DNA of 64,000 nucleotides from Clostridiales bacterium oral taxon 876 str. F0540 (GCA_000466585.1 KE993499.1:70352-134351), one strand, 5' to 3'. Counted from the stretch's first letter, positions 25,934-36,051 are shown. Numbers and translations are program-made. Notes: generated from the sequence alone by a model not told the origin.

Positions 25934-27913
25934 TTAATTAAAGGACTTCCAAAACTCGCCTTGAGTATTTATTATACTCATTATGCTGTTAAAAGGTATT
26001 TTAAAGGTTGGAAAACCTGCAGCATAAGGAGCTATTTCATAAGGCTCAAAGTAAATATACAAGTTGCTTGCATCAACATAAAAAGGCTGATTAGGCTTAA
26101 TTCCTTTATAGCTGTCAGGAAATACATAAGAATACTGCGGATCGGTCTTTATCATTTTTCCAATAATATCGCTTAAAACCTTAACATAGCTGCTGTTAGC
26201 TTTGAATAAGTCCTTAAGCTCGTAAAATCTTCCGCTTATAAGATCTATATGCGGATAAATCCTACTTGGCATCCCATGAGCTGCTCCAAAAGCAAAATCA
26301 TAGCCGTTCAGTTCCAGAACAAGAAGATTCTTTTTGAAGAATTCCACTGAAAAATCACCTGTGTAACTCGCTTCAAGCTGAACATCCGGTTTAACATATT
26401 TAACTTTAGAAAGTTCCTTGAGCCTTCTGTTAACAGCCTGTTGCACTGTCTTGTACTTAATTCCCTCTATTTGAGGATAATATACCAAGTAATCTTTGTT
26501 TGGCTTATACTTTTCCTCTATTACTTTATATTGGTCATTCAAAGGTATTACAGTATTCTCTCTATATATTATATTTCCCGCCTTATCGAAATAAGTTGTT
26601 CTCAAATCAACCAAAGCTCTTATTACATCCCCTATAATAGTAAGACTTCCGCTGCCGCTTACAATTGGAAGCTTATTAGCGACAGTTCCGCTTCTATCAA
26701 TAAAGAAGGTGTTTTTATTATCAGTAGCAGAGGCTAAGCCTCCTTCAAAGTCTGATATATCATTAAATATAAAATCAGTATAAAACTTTCCATTAATATC
26801 AGCTAGGGCGTATTTGTAGCCCATAAACGGTTTGTCAGGAACTATTGCTCTTCCTACAGCAACTCTGTTTTCACCTAATATATTCATATTATCGTAGTCA
26901 GGCTTAAATATTACATTTCCTTGTCTATCTATAAGCCCGTACTTGTAAATATAATCATTAATAGTATTTATAATAGCCCTTCCATTTTGAAAGTTTTGAG
27001 CATTTTGAAACTGAGGCTCAATAACTACTTTTCCCTGTTCATCGATAAAACCGTACTTCCCTTCGGGTTCCTTTTGAAAAGCCATGAGTCCTTCACTTAA
27101 AATACCTACATAGTTATAATTAAAGGTATTTAAAGTTTCTCCATTGATTCCAATTAACTCATACTGCTTATCTTTAATTTTAACTACAGTTTTTCCATTC
27201 TTAAAATCATTAGCAAGCTCATATTTTGCCTTTATTACTTCATTTCCTTGCCTATCTAAAAATCCATATAACGTATTTCCTTTGTCATCTGTATTAGAAA
27301 ATAATGCTCTTTCGTTTTTATAACTTCCTATATAATTGTATAGCTTTTTCGTTATTACAGTGCCTTTTTCATCAATAACTCTAAACCCCTGATTATCAAA
27401 AACTACAGCTCTGCCTTCAGAAAACTGATTTATGTCATCATATTTAGGTTCTACCACAAAATTTCCCTTTGTATTAATAAGTCCATTTAATCTATTTACT
27501 TCTACAACTGCAAGACCATTATCTTGAAAGTCATAGGCATTGTCATACTTGGGCTTAATTATAAAATCTCCTTTGTTATTTATAAAGCCCCACTTTGTAC
27601 CTTTTACAGTTCTAACCGGTGCAGGATACAGGCTTATAGATGCCTGCTTAACATTTCTAAGAAGACATGTAACACTTTGGCCGTTTGTCTTTGTGTTAAG
27701 CATTGTATACCAATAATCACCCTGGTTCTTTAGAACAATAATATAGTCTTCATCCTGCCATCTGTATAACGCTGAAATTTCCAATATGCCATCGTTATCT
27801 ATATCTTTAACAGCTACAGCAGGTTTATTTACTGAATCTCTATGGGCTAAAATCACAGCATCCACTGGCAGACAACTTTGAATAAAATCTACTAAGTCAA
27901 ATTTATTCCACAT
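25934..27913 (-). CDS. WG-repeat protein with C-terminal DUF3298-like domain
   Basis: 659 residues without a signal peptide. After an N-terminal part with VKDIDNDGILEIS (a possible calcium-loop-like element) come eight WG-type repeats of about 45 residues (for example WGFINNKGDFIIKPKYD and YGFIDEQGKVVIEPQF). The last 170 residues, with YPQIEGIKYKTVQQAVNRRL and FGAAHGMPSRIYPHIDL, resemble the DUF3298 / RsiV-like domain. WG repeats form beta-propeller-like interaction surfaces; no activity is known. It lies beside another WG-repeat gene and the dynamin operon. Confidence 0.8.
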   Translation of the reverse strand: MWNKFDLVDFIQSCLPVDAVILAHRDSVNKPAVAVKDIDNDGILEISALYRWQDEDYIIVLKNQGDYWYTMLNTKTNGQSVTCLLRNVKQASISLYPAPVRTVKGTKWGFINNKGDFIIKPKYDNAYDFQDNGLAVVEVNRLNGLINTKGNFVVEPKYDDINQFSEGRAVVFDNQGFRVIDEKGTVITKKLYNYIGSYKNERALFSNTDDKGNTLYGFLDRQGNEVIKAKYELANDFKNGKTVVKIKDKQYELIGINGETLNTFNYNYVGILSEGLMAFQKEPEGKYGFIDEQGKVVIEPQFQNAQNFQNGRAIINTINDYIYKYGLIDRQGNVIFKPDYDNMNILGENRVAVGRAIVPDKPFMGYKYALADINGKFYTDFIFNDISDFEGGLASATDNKNTFFIDRSGTVANKLPIVSGSGSLTIIGDVIRALVDLRTTYFDKAGNIIYRENTVIPLNDQYKVIEEKYKPNKDYLVYYPQIEGIKYKTVQQAVNRRLKELSKVKYVKPDVQLEASYTGDFSVEFFKKNLLVLELNGYDFAFGAAHGMPSRIYPHIDLISGRFYELKDLFKANSSYVKVLSDIIGKMIKTDPQYSYVFPDSYKGIKPNQPFYVDASNLYIYFEPYEIAPYAAGFPTFKIPFNSIMSIINTQGEFWKSFN

Positions 27914-28104
27914 ACCTTAACCTTTCTATAGTTTTGCTACTATAAGCAGTATATGAAATTACTCCTTTGCAGGTGCATAAAGTATGACTTATAGTATTAT
28001 TTGTTATTCTATTTATTACCTATAGATTTATAATAAGGAATTATATTATTATATTTATAAAATAAAATTAAAACGATTCGATATTGTATAAGGAGACTGC
28101 CTTT

Positions 28105-28950
28105 ATGAACAAATTATTCAAATCAGCCATTAAGAAGTCTATATCAAAATATTCAGACTTGGCAATTGACAAAGTTGAAGAAAAAATACTAGAAAAAACC
28201 TCATTAGACTTAAATAAAATTAAAGATATTGCAATCTTAGTAAAAGACAAAGCTTTTGATTCTAAAAAAGAAGAGCTAGAAGAAACTGATTTGCTAAAAC
28301 TTGAAAATATTAACTTGAGTCCAATTCAAAATCAATGTGATGACGACAAGTTATTTGGTTATGAAGATAACAGTGGTAATTTGATTATTGATTATAAGTT
28401 TGAGTCAGCAGGTACATTTAGTGAAGGGCTGGCTTCTGTAAAAATAAATGGAAAGTTCGGCTATATTAATAAATTAGGAAAATTAGTAATACCTGCCAGA
28501 TATGAGTTTTGTGGTACTTTTTCTGAAGGTCTTGCTCCAGTTAAGCTTGAAGGAAAATGTGGATATATAAATAATAAAAACAGCATGGTAATTTATCCTC
28601 AGTTTGACTTCGCTGATGCCTTTAAAGAAGGTATGGCTGTTATTGGAAAATCAATTACTGATATTGAAAATCCTATTAATAAATTTGCTAAATTTCAGAG
28701 GAAAGACCCTTTAGCTGCAGGAATGCTTGGACTTATGGCGATGACTAATCCGACTGTTCTTCTTTTGTCTGCTGCTATAGGCTCTGTTACTAAAGATACT
28801 AAATTTGGATATATAGATAAGCAAGGAAATATAATAATTGAGTGCAAATATGATTCTGCTGAAGCTTTTGAAAAAAATGAGGCAAAAGTAAAATCACAAG
28901 ATACTACATATAAAATAGACAACCAAGGAAATATAATAAACATAATATAA
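28105..28950 (+). CDS. WG-repeat protein with helical N-terminus and hydrophobic insert
   Basis: 281 residues. The first 80 are helical and lysine/glutamate-rich. Four WG-type repeats follow (GYEDNSGNLIIDYKF, GYINKLGKLVIPARYEF, GYINNKNSMVIYPQF, GYIDKQGNIIIECKY). Between repeats three and four is an inserted stretch of about 45 residues that is strongly hydrophobic (LAAGMLGLMAMTNPTVLLL, then SAAIGSV) and may be a membrane hairpin. The start at 28105 has AAGGAG nine bases ahead. It is divergent from the larger WG-repeat gene and convergent with the dynamin operon. Confidence 0.8.
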   Translation: MNKLFKSAIKKSISKYSDLAIDKVEEKILEKTSLDLNKIKDIAILVKDKAFDSKKEELEETDLLKLENINLSPIQNQCDDDKLFGYEDNSGNLIIDYKFESAGTFSEGLASVKINGKFGYINKLGKLVIPARYEFCGTFSEGLAPVKLEGKCGYINNKNSMVIYPQFDFADAFKEGMAVIGKSITDIENPINKFAKFQRKDPLAAGMLGLMAMTNPTVLLLSAAIGSVTKDTKFGYIDKQGNIIIECKYDSAEAFEKNEAKVKSQDTTYKIDNQGNIINII

Positions 28951-28955
28951 AATTA

Positions 28956-28990
28956 AACTCCAGTTAAACACTTTTGTTTTAACCGGAGTT
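28956..28990. terminator. Bidirectional terminator
   Basis: AACTCC / GGAGTT and GTTAAA / TTTAAC arms with one mismatch, then ATTTTATT. It separates the WG-repeat gene from the end of the dynamin operon. Confidence 0.75.
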
Positions 28991-29002
28991 ATTTTATTAT
29001 AT

Positions 29003-29302
29003 TTACTTTTGCAAGAGTTCACAAATTTCTTTTTCCATACTGTAAGCTTTCATTTCAAAATCATATTCGTGAAATTTCATTAATTTGCTTCTAAGTTCTA
29101 TATTTAATGGATCCTGTTCAATACACTCCATAATTTTATCTTTTGTATTCGGTGTATTTATGCAAGGTGCTATAGGCCTTGGTACTGAATAATCAATAAA
29201 GCCGGTTTTAATTATTTTATCCATTAGACCTAATGCTAAATCTGTAGCCTGATTAATAATAGGATTTAAAACTAAACTCGTTTTTTCTTTTATAAATGCC
29301 AT
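29003..29302 (-). CDS. Small helical protein closing the dynamin operon
   Basis: 99 residues, no signal peptide, mostly helical with a mildly amphipathic N-terminal half (NPIINQATDLALGLMDKII). No family is recognised. It starts four bases after the stop of the M48-like gene, so it is almost certainly co-transcribed and perhaps translationally coupled. A role as an accessory subunit of the dynamin system is inferred only from position. Confidence 0.6.
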   Translation of the reverse strand: MAFIKEKTSLVLNPIINQATDLALGLMDKIIKTGFIDYSVPRPIAPCINTPNTKDKIMECIEQDPLNIELRSKLMKFHEYDFEMKAYSMEKEICELLQK

Positions 29303-29306
29303 AAAT

Positions 29307-30209
29307 CTACCTCCTGCTTAATTCCAGTAAAGCTTTTTTGCATCTTCTCGAACCGGAATATCTTAACAGTTCTAAAATTCTATACTGACCATAGGGCACT
29401 GCTTCATCAAGTTTGGAGTACTCTACCATCTTGCCTGTTAAAGCTTCAATTTCAACTGCTTTGCTTATATAATCCTTAATATTTACCTCAGATACAAGAA
29501 CTGAATTGTTTAATATTTGCTTAAGTATCGCATTTACTGAAGCCTTAAAGGATCCGCTCAGTAAAAGTCCGCAAGCATCAGTAGAATAATTTGCACATCT
29601 TCTCCAACAATTTAGAATAGGCATAAGATTTAATTTGTAACTATCAATCAAGTGTATTGAATTTACTACATTAACTACCGGAATCATATTGATATATTCA
29701 GTAACATCATTAAAAGCTTTAGCCACTGCTTCATATTCATAGTGCTTGCTTTGTATTGAAGCCAAAAGCTTACCAATAACAAATCTTAATTCCTCTTCTG
29801 TAAAGTCTTGAATAAGCTTTGAGGATACCTCTATCCAAGGGTTATCATAGCCATCTACATCTGCTCTATAACATAAATCTTCATACACAAAGACTCTTGG
29901 TCTTACAATGTTTAATATTTTAGATAGTTCGTCAACTATATTATATAACTTTTTAAATTGTTTTTCTGTTGCTTCAATGGTTTTTCCAAGTAAGTCCGGC
30001 TTTCTATTATCTTGACAGACATTTCTGTAAAAATTCACAAGAGATTCTTCGCTAGTTAACCTGCTTTTCATTTTTTCAAAAGCTTCTATTTCATGCTCGC
30101 TTATATAATTCTCTCTTTTTACATTATATGTGGGAGAATATATGCTTTCTTCTAAATTTAATATTGAATTTAATTCTGAAAAATCAACATAAAGCTCATC
30201 ATTAGGCAT
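29307..30209 (-). CDS. M48 peptidase-like protein lacking all zinc ligands
   Basis: 300 residues. The sequence follows the M48 (HtpX/LoiP-like) pattern: PRVFVYEDLCYRADVDGYDNPWIEVSS, then FTEEELRFVIGKLLASIQSKH where active members have LSEDELRFVIGHELGHIKSGH. So His-Glu...His has become Lys147, Leu148 and Ser151. The third ligand region reads NYSTDACGLL (207-216) where Glu-x-x-x-Asp is expected. The rest of the fold, including the C-terminal YGQYRILELLRYSGS, is kept. It is therefore a predicted pseudo-peptidase, perhaps a scaffold. It overlaps the upstream gene by 8 bases. The alignment is from memory of the family, not from a search. Confidence 0.65.
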   Translation of the reverse strand: MPNDELYVDFSELNSILNLEESIYSPTYNVKRENYISEHEIEAFEKMKSRLTSEESLVNFYRNVCQDNRKPDLLGKTIEATEKQFKKLYNIVDELSKILNIVRPRVFVYEDLCYRADVDGYDNPWIEVSSKLIQDFTEEELRFVIGKLLASIQSKHYEYEAVAKAFNDVTEYINMIPVVNVVNSIHLIDSYKLNLMPILNCWRRCANYSTDACGLLLSGSFKASVNAILKQILNNSVLVSEVNIKDYISKAVEIEALTGKMVEYSKLDEAVPYGQYRILELLRYSGSRRCKKALLELSRR

Positions 30210-31221
30210 CGTTTAATTCCCCCTCGATGTTCTTAATATTATTGAAACCTTCTTTTAATGTAGACAAATAGTTCATATCTTTTTCTCTTTTATTTATCTC
30301 GCTAATCTTTAGGTTAGCTTCTTCTATATTCCTATGAAGATATGAATTAATATAAGTTCTAAGTTCTTCAAATATTTCTATGCCGAAAGCATTTATCTTT
30401 TTTAAGTCATTACAGCTATAATCAACGTATTTTCTTAAACCTGCATCTATAGCAGTAATCAAATTATTAAAGTAACTTTCAACGTGTTTTTTATCGTTTG
30501 TCCCATTTTGGGCTAGGTACTTTTCATACTCTTCCCTCTGTCTTTCAATAAATAAAGCAAAACCTTCTCCATAACTTATATATTTGTTAATTTCATCTTC
30601 TATTTTGCCTATTTGTTTACTTTTCTGTGTTTCCCAGTTTTCTAAATCGTAAATCTGCTTTTCTATGTAGTTTAAACTTTCCAAGCATACATTATATAGC
30701 TTATACTTAATTGAATCATTTTTCATATCTGCCTCAAATGAATTTAAATGCTCATACAGCTCAACACTTTCAGTTTTATTTTTCAAATAATAAATCTTAC
30801 TATTTTTATTAAAGGAATTCAGCTTGCTTTCAATATAATCCTTTAAGCTTTCCAATTCATCTTCATCAATATATTCAAGTCTTGAAATAGAAAATAATAT
30901 AAATTTATTATAAATAGAAAGCCTTTTATAAAGCTCATAGTCACCTCTGGATACAGGCTGAACCGCATCGATTACCTGAATAATTACATCGCAGTCAAAA
31001 TAGTATTCATCTGACTGATTTAAATCTGCGAAAGTAAAATTAGGGCATCTCTCTTTAAGATAATGTAAAAACTGATCATGCTCCGTTATATTAACTCCAA
31101 TAATTCCTACAGCTAAGTTTTCACATTGATTCATTTTTAATATTTTTCTATTTGCTTCTTCATATTTACATTTATCAAATATCTCAGCAAGTCTATTAGC
31201 TAATTCTAAATAGTTTCTCAT
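30202..31221 (-). CDS. Dynamin-like pseudo-GTPase
   Basis: 339 residues. The region IIQVIDAVQPVSRGDYELYKRL...ILFSISRLEYIDEDELE matches IVLLDASKPLTSGEYDKIKYL...IFVLNKIDFVDEDEVE of the dynamin-like protein encoded just upstream, but the G4 motif NKID has become SRLE (113-116). The P-loop position reads GVNITEHDQ (42-50) with no GKS/T, and no DTPG is seen. The C-terminal 170 residues are helical and coiled-coil-like. It probably arose from a dynamin-like GTPase and now serves as a non-hydrolysing partner. It overlaps both neighbours. Confidence 0.6.
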   Translation of the reverse strand: MRNYLELANRLAEIFDKCKYEEANRKILKMNQCENLAVGIIGVNITEHDQFLHYLKERCPNFTFADLNQSDEYYFDCDVIIQVIDAVQPVSRGDYELYKRLSIYNKFILFSISRLEYIDEDELESLKDYIESKLNSFNKNSKIYYLKNKTESVELYEHLNSFEADMKNDSIKYKLYNVCLESLNYIEKQIYDLENWETQKSKQIGKIEDEINKYISYGEGFALFIERQREEYEKYLAQNGTNDKKHVESYFNNLITAIDAGLRKYVDYSCNDLKKINAFGIEIFEELRTYINSYLHRNIEEANLKISEINKREKDMNYLSTLKEGFNNIKNIEGELNDA

Positions 31222-34219
31222 CTTTATAGAGAACTCCTTTACTAACTTGAATTTTGTATTTTAAAATTTCTGTTTTTAGTATCTGAATTCTTCTCTCAAT
31301 ATCTTCAAGCGAACTTCTAACACTATTTAATTCTTCATCTTTCTTAGCTTTAATATTATTAAGCTTCTTAATTATATTTTCTATTTTTTCATCCAAATCA
31401 TTAAATATTTTCTTGTTGTATTCTTCTTTGTTCAAGCAATCATTAAACTTATCATATAAATAATCATCTATAAATTTATTAATGCTAGACAAAACAGAAG
31501 ACTTATTCTGAGAAAGCTTATCAGATACGCTGCTTCTTTTTTTAATTAAAGCTTGAGAGTTTCCATCAAAAAACTTAGTAAAACCTACAGAAAACCCAGA
31601 CATAAAATCATTTTCAATACTAACTCTTATAGAATAGCCCCATCCAATTCCTTCCTTAATATCTGATAGCTTATTATTAAATTCTAATATTGCTTTGTCT
31701 ATCCCCTTCATAAAGCCTATAGTTCCAAGATTTATCAAGTAATTAATGTCAAAATATTTGCTGCTGCTTTCTGATATACTATTCATAATGCTCATTAATA
31801 TTTGATTTTTTTCAAATGCTACATCATTTATAGTTTTTTTATAGCTTAGCACTTTAAGTGCTGCCTTGTTCTTAAAGCTTGTACTAAACCACTGATTTAT
31901 TTTTTCATTAGTAAACTTTGCTATATTATTATTCATGCTATCCAAATCTGTTAATTCATATATTTCACTTTTAGCCTCATCAAATATCCTATTAATATTA
32001 TTTTCTGCTTCACTTTTTAATTCATCGGTTATGTTTTTTAGTATACTTACCAATTTCTCATCATAATCAGTCCAAGTATCAGCAAATTTATTATATTCAT
32101 CTTCAACAGAACTAATAGATAAAGAAATTTCCTTTATAATTTTTTCAGTATCAGATATCTTGCAAGTTCCACTTTGTTTTATTATTTCCTTTTCTTCTTC
32201 TATAATAGCTTCTATATCCTTAATCCTATGTTCAGCTAAGTTCTTAGGCATCATATCTATAATATTTTTCTTTAGACTTTTAAGCATTTCATTTCTTCCA
32301 TTTAAAACGTCTATAGCAGAATAAGGAATCACTAGAATATCTTTTTGCAAAAGTTTACACAAATTCTCTTTTGTATACTCAACTACGTCCTCAACCTCAT
32401 CCTCGTCAACAAAATCTATTTTATTTAAAACAAAGATAAACTGACTATTTGGTACAGTTTCATTTAAATACTTAATCTTATCATATTCACCAGATGTTAA
32501 AGGTTTCGAGGCATCAAGCAGCACTATAAACATATCTGTCATAGTTAAATAACTTAGTGACAGTTCTGATCTTTCTATATTAATATCCTCAAAGCCTGGA
32601 GTATCTATAAAAACTATTTTATTATCAGATAAAAACTGATTTTCAACTGATACATTTTCAACATTTTTTTCTTGTGAATATGTAACTGACATATCAATTT
32701 TTTGTTTTTGTGCTGATACTACAGTTATAGAGCTTGTAGTTGGAAGAGCACCTTCTTCCAATATTCTTTCTCCTATAAAGGAATTTATAAATGTGGATTT
32801 TCCGCTTGAAAAAATACCTACGACCATTATCTTGTAGTTATTATCTTGATTTCTAAAATATAAATTTTTAAGATTTTTATTTTGTTCTTGTCCATGCTTT
32901 TCTTCAATGAATTCCAATTCATTTATAATCTTTACAAAAGGATAATCCTTAATTAAAGGTATTTCTCCTAATTCATTTACATTTGACTCATCTATATCAT
33001 CCAGTACCTTCTTAAGCTCTGCATCATTTTTTGAATCTCTAATAGCCAAAAGTTTTGTATACGACTCGTAATAATTTACATTATCCTTATTTTGACTGCT
33101 TGCAAAAAATAAATATTTTGCAATATTCTTTTCAAATATTTCTATGTCATCGTACTTATTTCTGTATAGCAATATATCTTGATATATTTTTGCTAAAATA
33201 TGACTTATAGCATCAATACTTTTAAACTCACCTGTATAAAGTTGCGTATATTTAAAGGAATTATTAATACAGGATATCAGCTTGCTTAGCGTATCCTTTC
33301 CACAGGTACAATATGCTGCCTCTAGAAGTTTACTCCATGCTTTAAGTTCCATTCGAGAAAGAAGCTCATTTAAAATATATATAACTTCATCTATATCTTC
33401 TAAACTTATTGTACTTAAAGCTTTTAGGCAATCCGTTAAATAGTTTACGTAACAAATATCTTTTTCTCGTTTATAACCCATAAATACAGCATTTTTTAGT
33501 TCCGGCCACATTTCCTTAGATTGATAATATTCAAATATAGTCTTGTCCATATTTTTATATTTAGGATAATTTTCAAACAGCCTTCTAATTTCATCTGTAA
33601 GAAGCCGAGGCTCGAATTCATTTGTACTATGCTGACTTATATAAAAATTAATACTACTTATAGATTTTTCAAAACCTAATATATCTGTTATTACATTTTT
33701 ATTTTCGTGTTTTAAAAGCTTGTTCTTATAAAAGTTAAGCTTATCTAAAAAGCTTCCTAACAAAAGCTTCTTTATATTATCATCAAATTTAGACGATTGT
33801 GCAACCATATCAATTAAGTTCTTCTCCGCCCATCCTGCTAATGTATCTTCCTTAAGCTTATCCTTAATTAAGTTAATAACTGTTGTCCAATTTTCTTTTG
33901 CCTTTTCCAAATCACTATTTGCAAAATATATTTCTCCTAGACTGAAGTAAGAAGTAACAAGTTTTTTTATATCAATAATTGATTTATATTGATTATTATC
34001 TATAGAATTAATAAGATTAATAAAAAATTCAATTTCCTTATTTTGTTTAACCTGAGCGTTAAATTCAAACTTCAACACCCAAAGATAATATTTTTTTAAA
34101 GCAAGCGCTGCATCCTTCATTGTTTCTTGATTTTCAAAAGAAAGATATAGCATAAATTTATTATCATCATTTATACATTCGTTTATTATTTGAATTTTTC
34201 TACCTAAATTGATGTCCAT
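31196..34219 (-). CDS. Dynamin-like GTPase with a large helical N-terminal domain
   Basis: About 1007 residues. Residues 1-460 are all-helical and TPR-like (for example FSLGEIYFANSDLEKAKENW). The GTPase domain has P-loop GIFSSGKST (468-476), switch PTTS (493-496), DTPGFED (539-545) and NKID (599-602), so it should bind and hydrolyse GTP. The helical stalk follows and includes a weakly hydrophobic segment (about 800-850) that could dip into a membrane. Bacterial dynamin-like proteins often work in pairs; the partner is encoded 20 bases upstream. ATG 34219 has GGGAG eight bases ahead. The N-terminal extension is unusual for the family. Confidence 0.85.
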   Translation of the reverse strand: MDINLGRKIQIINECINDDNKFMLYLSFENQETMKDAALALKKYYLWVLKFEFNAQVKQNKEIEFFINLINSIDNNQYKSIIDIKKLVTSYFSLGEIYFANSDLEKAKENWTTVINLIKDKLKEDTLAGWAEKNLIDMVAQSSKFDDNIKKLLLGSFLDKLNFYKNKLLKHENKNVITDILGFEKSISSINFYISQHSTNEFEPRLLTDEIRRLFENYPKYKNMDKTIFEYYQSKEMWPELKNAVFMGYKREKDICYVNYLTDCLKALSTISLEDIDEVIYILNELLSRMELKAWSKLLEAAYCTCGKDTLSKLISCINNSFKYTQLYTGEFKSIDAISHILAKIYQDILLYRNKYDDIEIFEKNIAKYLFFASSQNKDNVNYYESYTKLLAIRDSKNDAELKKVLDDIDESNVNELGEIPLIKDYPFVKIINELEFIEEKHGQEQNKNLKNLYFRNQDNNYKIMVVGIFSSGKSTFINSFIGERILEEGALPTTSSITVVSAQKQKIDMSVTYSQEKNVENVSVENQFLSDNKIVFIDTPGFEDINIERSELSLSYLTMTDMFIVLLDASKPLTSGEYDKIKYLNETVPNSQFIFVLNKIDFVDEDEVEDVVEYTKENLCKLLQKDILVIPYSAIDVLNGRNEMLKSLKKNIIDMMPKNLAEHRIKDIEAIIEEEKEIIKQSGTCKISDTEKIIKEISLSISSVEDEYNKFADTWTDYDEKLVSILKNITDELKSEAENNINRIFDEAKSEIYELTDLDSMNNNIAKFTNEKINQWFSTSFKNKAALKVLSYKKTINDVAFEKNQILMSIMNSISESSSKYFDINYLINLGTIGFMKGIDKAILEFNNKLSDIKEGIGWGYSIRVSIENDFMSGFSVGFTKFFDGNSQALIKKRSSVSDKLSQNKSSVLSSINKFIDDYLYDKFNDCLNKEEYNKKIFNDLDEKIENIIKKLNNIKAKKDEELNSVRSSLEDIERRIQILKTEILKYKIQVSKGVLYKDEKLFRIS

Positions 34220-34239
34220 ATTTTCAACTCCCAAGAATT

Positions 34240-36051
34240 TTACATTAACTGCTGCTTAATACTTTCCAAATTAAATAATGAATCTTTATGAGCCTTTAAA
34301 AATGATTCCTCTTCCACCGTTAATTTTTCTTTTTCTTTTATTACCTCTGATAATGAATTCTTAGTATCATTTATCTTTGTGCTAACCATATTTTCAATGG
34401 CAATGCTGTATTCCTTTGATATTCCAGTTATATTCTCTCTAATCTGTTTTTCAATATTTTCAATTATATTATTTTTATTTCCTCTTAATCCCTTTATAAT
34501 AGCCTTTTTCTTTAAATATTTATCCGCTATATTGACTATAGCCATACCAGATAAAAAATACCCGACAAGAACCACAGGTATAACCCAAACAGCCCCTACT
34601 ACAGCTCCAAAGGTTATTATTTTGAGAAGTAACGGAACTGCAAAGTATGCCCCAATACCCATTGCTAATTGAGTTCTGACTACCGCATCATCATCAGCAT
34701 ATACATCCGCTGCTATGTTGTCGCTTGCAATACCTTGAGCTGCAAAATCAACATTGATAAAATCATCTAAATCTTTCATTAAACTAATAAGCTTATTTTC
34801 TGTTCTTCCTACTATTTCTTTTATATCTGGCTCAATCTTGCCTTTACTTAAGCCTTCCAACTCCTTAAGAAGAAAATCTTTAAACTTAGTGTTTAAATAA
34901 GTTTCTATATCCTTTATATCATTGCATTCTTGACTTTCCACATGATTAATAGCGTTACTCACTATCCCCTCAATATTAGGCTGTACTCTAACCAGTATTT
35001 CATTGAAAGCTTTGTTAACTTCCTGTTTTATCAAAAGCTTTTCTTCTTGTATCTTTTTTATAACGCTATTTAACTCTTGTTCTTTAGCCTTTAATTCTTC
35101 TAAGGGTTTACTCAAAGCATTTATTTTAAAATTTATCATGATTGCTAAATCTTCAATAAAATATTTTATTCTATTATTAGAATTATTTATTAAAGTATCA
35201 CCTTTTTCTTCAATTAAAAATTGCTGAAGGTCATCCTCAAATTCCTTTAATTTTTCACTGTAGCCTGTCTTTTCTTCGCTTTTACTTTCGAGCAAAGCCT
35301 TCTTAGCAGAAATTCCATAAAACTTCAAATCAACTTTATCAGTTATTTGTTTTAAATTCTCATATGTACTTTTCATAACATTATTTAGTTCAGCAGAATC
35401 ATTTATGCAATCTATAAAATTCATTACAATAAACAACTTGTTTATATTATTTCCTAGTATTTTTTCTTTTAAAAAAATTCTTTCACTATTTTTAAGAGGA
35501 CGTCTGGCATCTAATAATAAAATTGCAGCATCTGATTTTGGAATCATATTATATGTAATTTCTTCCCTTTGCTTATCTAAATCTTCCACACCTGGTGTGT
35601 CTATTATCCTTACACCTTCTTTTGTGTATTCACAAGGGTACTTTATGAGCATATGATCAATTAAAGCTGCTTCCTGTTTACCTTTTTCATTTAATGCTGT
35701 TGCAAAGCTTTGTATATCTTCAATATTAATATTGTTAATATTCCCATCCTTATAATGTACAATTGCCTCTGGCTCCCCATCCTCAATAATATTAATAATT
35801 GCAGTAGTAGGCAGAACCTTTGCAGGCAATACTTTTTCGCGAAGAAGAGAATTTATAAATGTTGATTTTCCAGAACTAAACTCTCCCACAACTATTATAG
35901 AAAATATGTTTTCAATAATCTTATTTTTTATCTCTTCTAAAACAATTGAATCTACGTTTTCTACATCACTTACCTTTTTAGTCTGATCTAATAAATCAAG
36001 AAGTTTTTTTCTTTTTTCATTAAATACTTTTATCTTGCTTGCCTCACTCAT
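34240..36051 (-). CDS. Dynamin-like GTPase with transmembrane hairpin
   Basis: 603 residues. P-loop GEFSSGKST (56-64), switch LPTTA, DTPGVED (151-157) and G4 as NFID (211-214, lysine replaced by phenylalanine). Helical stalk from 290 on, with a hydrophobic region at 462-506 predicted to form the membrane paddle, then a coiled-coil tail. This is the layout of bacterial dynamin-like proteins such as BDLP and one half of DynA, which tether, fuse or repair membranes. RBS AAGGAG before ATG 36051. It is the second gene of the operon and pairs with the 1007-residue protein. Confidence 0.88.
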   Translation of the reverse strand: MSEASKIKVFNEKRKKLLDLLDQTKKVSDVENVDSIVLEEIKNKIIENIFSIIVVGEFSSGKSTFINSLLREKVLPAKVLPTTAIINIIEDGEPEAIVHYKDGNINNINIEDIQSFATALNEKGKQEAALIDHMLIKYPCEYTKEGVRIIDTPGVEDLDKQREEITYNMIPKSDAAILLLDARRPLKNSERIFLKEKILGNNINKLFIVMNFIDCINDSAELNNVMKSTYENLKQITDKVDLKFYGISAKKALLESKSEEKTGYSEKLKEFEDDLQQFLIEEKGDTLINNSNNRIKYFIEDLAIMINFKINALSKPLEELKAKEQELNSVIKKIQEEKLLIKQEVNKAFNEILVRVQPNIEGIVSNAINHVESQECNDIKDIETYLNTKFKDFLLKELEGLSKGKIEPDIKEIVGRTENKLISLMKDLDDFINVDFAAQGIASDNIAADVYADDDAVVRTQLAMGIGAYFAVPLLLKIITFGAVVGAVWVIPVVLVGYFLSGMAIVNIADKYLKKKAIIKGLRGNKNNIIENIEKQIRENITGISKEYSIAIENMVSTKINDTKNSLSEVIKEKEKLTVEEESFLKAHKDSLFNLESIKQQLM

